Source of the DNA: Hyphomicrobium sp. NDB2Meth4
GTDB lineage: Bacteria > Pseudomonadota > Alphaproteobacteria > Rhizobiales > Hyphomicrobiaceae
Direction of reading: 5' to 3'
Length of the DNA stretch: 64,000 nucleotides
Assembly (NCBI RefSeq): GCF_900117445.1
Contig: NZ_FPEJ01000001.1
Coordinates: forward strand, 982,501 to 1,046,500
Every line of letters begins with the position of its first letter. Position 1 is the first letter of the stretch. This document shows positions 63,514 through 64,000 of the stretch, piece by piece. The notes beneath the pieces are model-generated. The model saw nothing but the letters and a program-made list of their open reading frames with translations. It did not search any database and was not told the origin of the DNA. The position numbers and the translations under genes were made by a program.

Positions 63514-63858
63514 GACACTAACCCCGCACAACCGCCGCCAAATACGCGACGACCACTCTCCGCACTCAACGCATGTTGCCGGGGACCCCCTTAAAATTCC
63601 CGGCCACTTGTCGAATTTACATCAGAAGAATCTAGTTGACACGCCCTGTTTACGGGGAAAACGGAGCGTAGCTTCGCAACTGCGAAGGCGCCATGTTGGG
63701 CGGCCGCGATAAACGCCATTTGCTGCGCCGGAAAATCCAAGCGCAGCAAATACGTTAGCAAATCCTCTAGTGGACTTTGGTCTCCGCGGACCTATAGCGT
63801 TTGCGCTAGCGTCGGCAGGTCAACCAACCTGTGGATGCGTTGCGCCGGCGCATCACGC
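63514..63858. other. 345-bp interval, one strong inverted repeat
   Basis: No gene was found. The notable structure is the 11-bp perfect inverted repeat at 63718-63751. CTTCGCA-AC-TGCGAAG at 63672-63687 is a second, smaller palindrome. TTGACA-like hexamers are present, but no well-spaced promoter pair was identified. Confidence 0.5.
63718..63751. other. Perfect 11-bp inverted repeat, hairpin or operator
   Basis: ATTTGCTGCGC (63718-63728) and GCGCAGCAAAT (63741-63751) are exact reverse complements separated by 12 bases. There is no T-run on either strand. It lies 107 bp beyond the stop of the partial gene at the window end. It could stabilise the 3' end of that mRNA or be a dimeric regulator site. 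Confidence 0.6.
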
Positions 63859-64000
63859 TCACTTGACATTCTGGGTCGAACCGCCCCGCGCCGGTGGGTC
63901 GAACAAGCGTAGCTGACGCTCGTCCTGCCCCTTCGTCTCGCGAGAAAGTTGCTCGATGCGATCGAACGGAACCTGTTCCGCCATGATCAACGAGCGCTGC
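63859..64000 (-). CDS. C-terminal part of an unidentified protein (5' end outside window)
   Basis: The minus-strand frame is open from the window end to TGA at 63859-63861, giving 46 codons that include MAEQVPFDRIEQLSRETKGQ and a Pro/Gly-rich end. Codon use resembles neighbouring genes. It may be the tail of a longer gene or a short gene starting at ATG 63983. No family can be assigned from this fragment. Confidence 0.5.
   Translation of the reverse strand, partial: QRSLIMAEQVPFDRIEQLSRETKGQDERQLRLFDPPARGGSTQNVK

Overview
The window is about 64 kb of GC-rich chromosome with dense, codon-consistent genes on both strands. No insertion sequence, phage gene, CRISPR array, rRNA or tRNA was recognised. 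The gene content points to an alphaproteobacterium of the order Hyphomicrobiales (Hyphomicrobium-like). The pointers are GcrA, a RegB/RegA (ActS/ActR) redox pair next to a Sco protein, MmcB, a long-form dCTP deaminase, a SAM-II riboswitch before metZ, succinylase-type DapD/DapE, the tlpA | argH-lptM ... lysA-TIGR02302 order, and TGTCATCC-bounded palindromic repeats. Genus is inference.

Layout. 1-5.1 kb: the C-terminus of a class A penicillin-binding protein, a YgjP-like metalloprotein, Sco, the RegB kinase, the RegA regulator and MmcB. 5.2-9.3 kb: a Lon-type AAA ATPase that ends before the protease domain and is translationally coupled to a UspA-like protein, then a cupin and PPK2. 9.3-17.8 kb: a complete phosphate regulon, phoR-pstSCAB-phoU-phoB, with a candidate Pho box between ppk2 and phoR and a hairpin after pstS. 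17.8-26.9 kb: gcrA, then argD-argF-hslO, a cytochrome c, argE, apaG, metZ under a SAM-II riboswitch and terminator, and dcd.

27.3-31.3 kb: a small membrane protein and a five-gene, His-rich, ZrgA-like metal ABC system. 31.4-35.1 kb: an exported trypsin-like protease with a duplicated cysteine module, a small exported protein, a PNPOx-family protein and a cyclic-nucleotide-binding protein. 35.2-38.8 kb: dapE, an unknown membrane protein and dapD, then a coiled-coil C-tail membrane protein. 39-46.3 kb: tlpA, argH, an lptM-like lipoprotein, a methyltransferase, lysA and a large TIGR02302-like membrane protein. 46.3-51.6 kb: an exported ClpP-fold protein, an outer-membrane barrel, a PHB-depolymerase-like lipoprotein and pbpC. 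51.6-63.3 kb: a thioester alpha-2-macroglobulin coupled to pbpC, two proteins of unknown function and a divergent bifunctional PBP. 63.4-64 kb: a possible 30-residue membrane peptide and the tail of another gene.

Main themes are phosphate sensing and polyphosphate use, arginine/lysine/methionine biosynthesis, and envelope building and protection. The leads for something undescribed are the protease-less Lon ATPase with its UspA partner, the cysteine-module protease, the exported ClpP-like protein, the 855-residue membrane protein, and a repeat-encoded N-terminus of PbpC.
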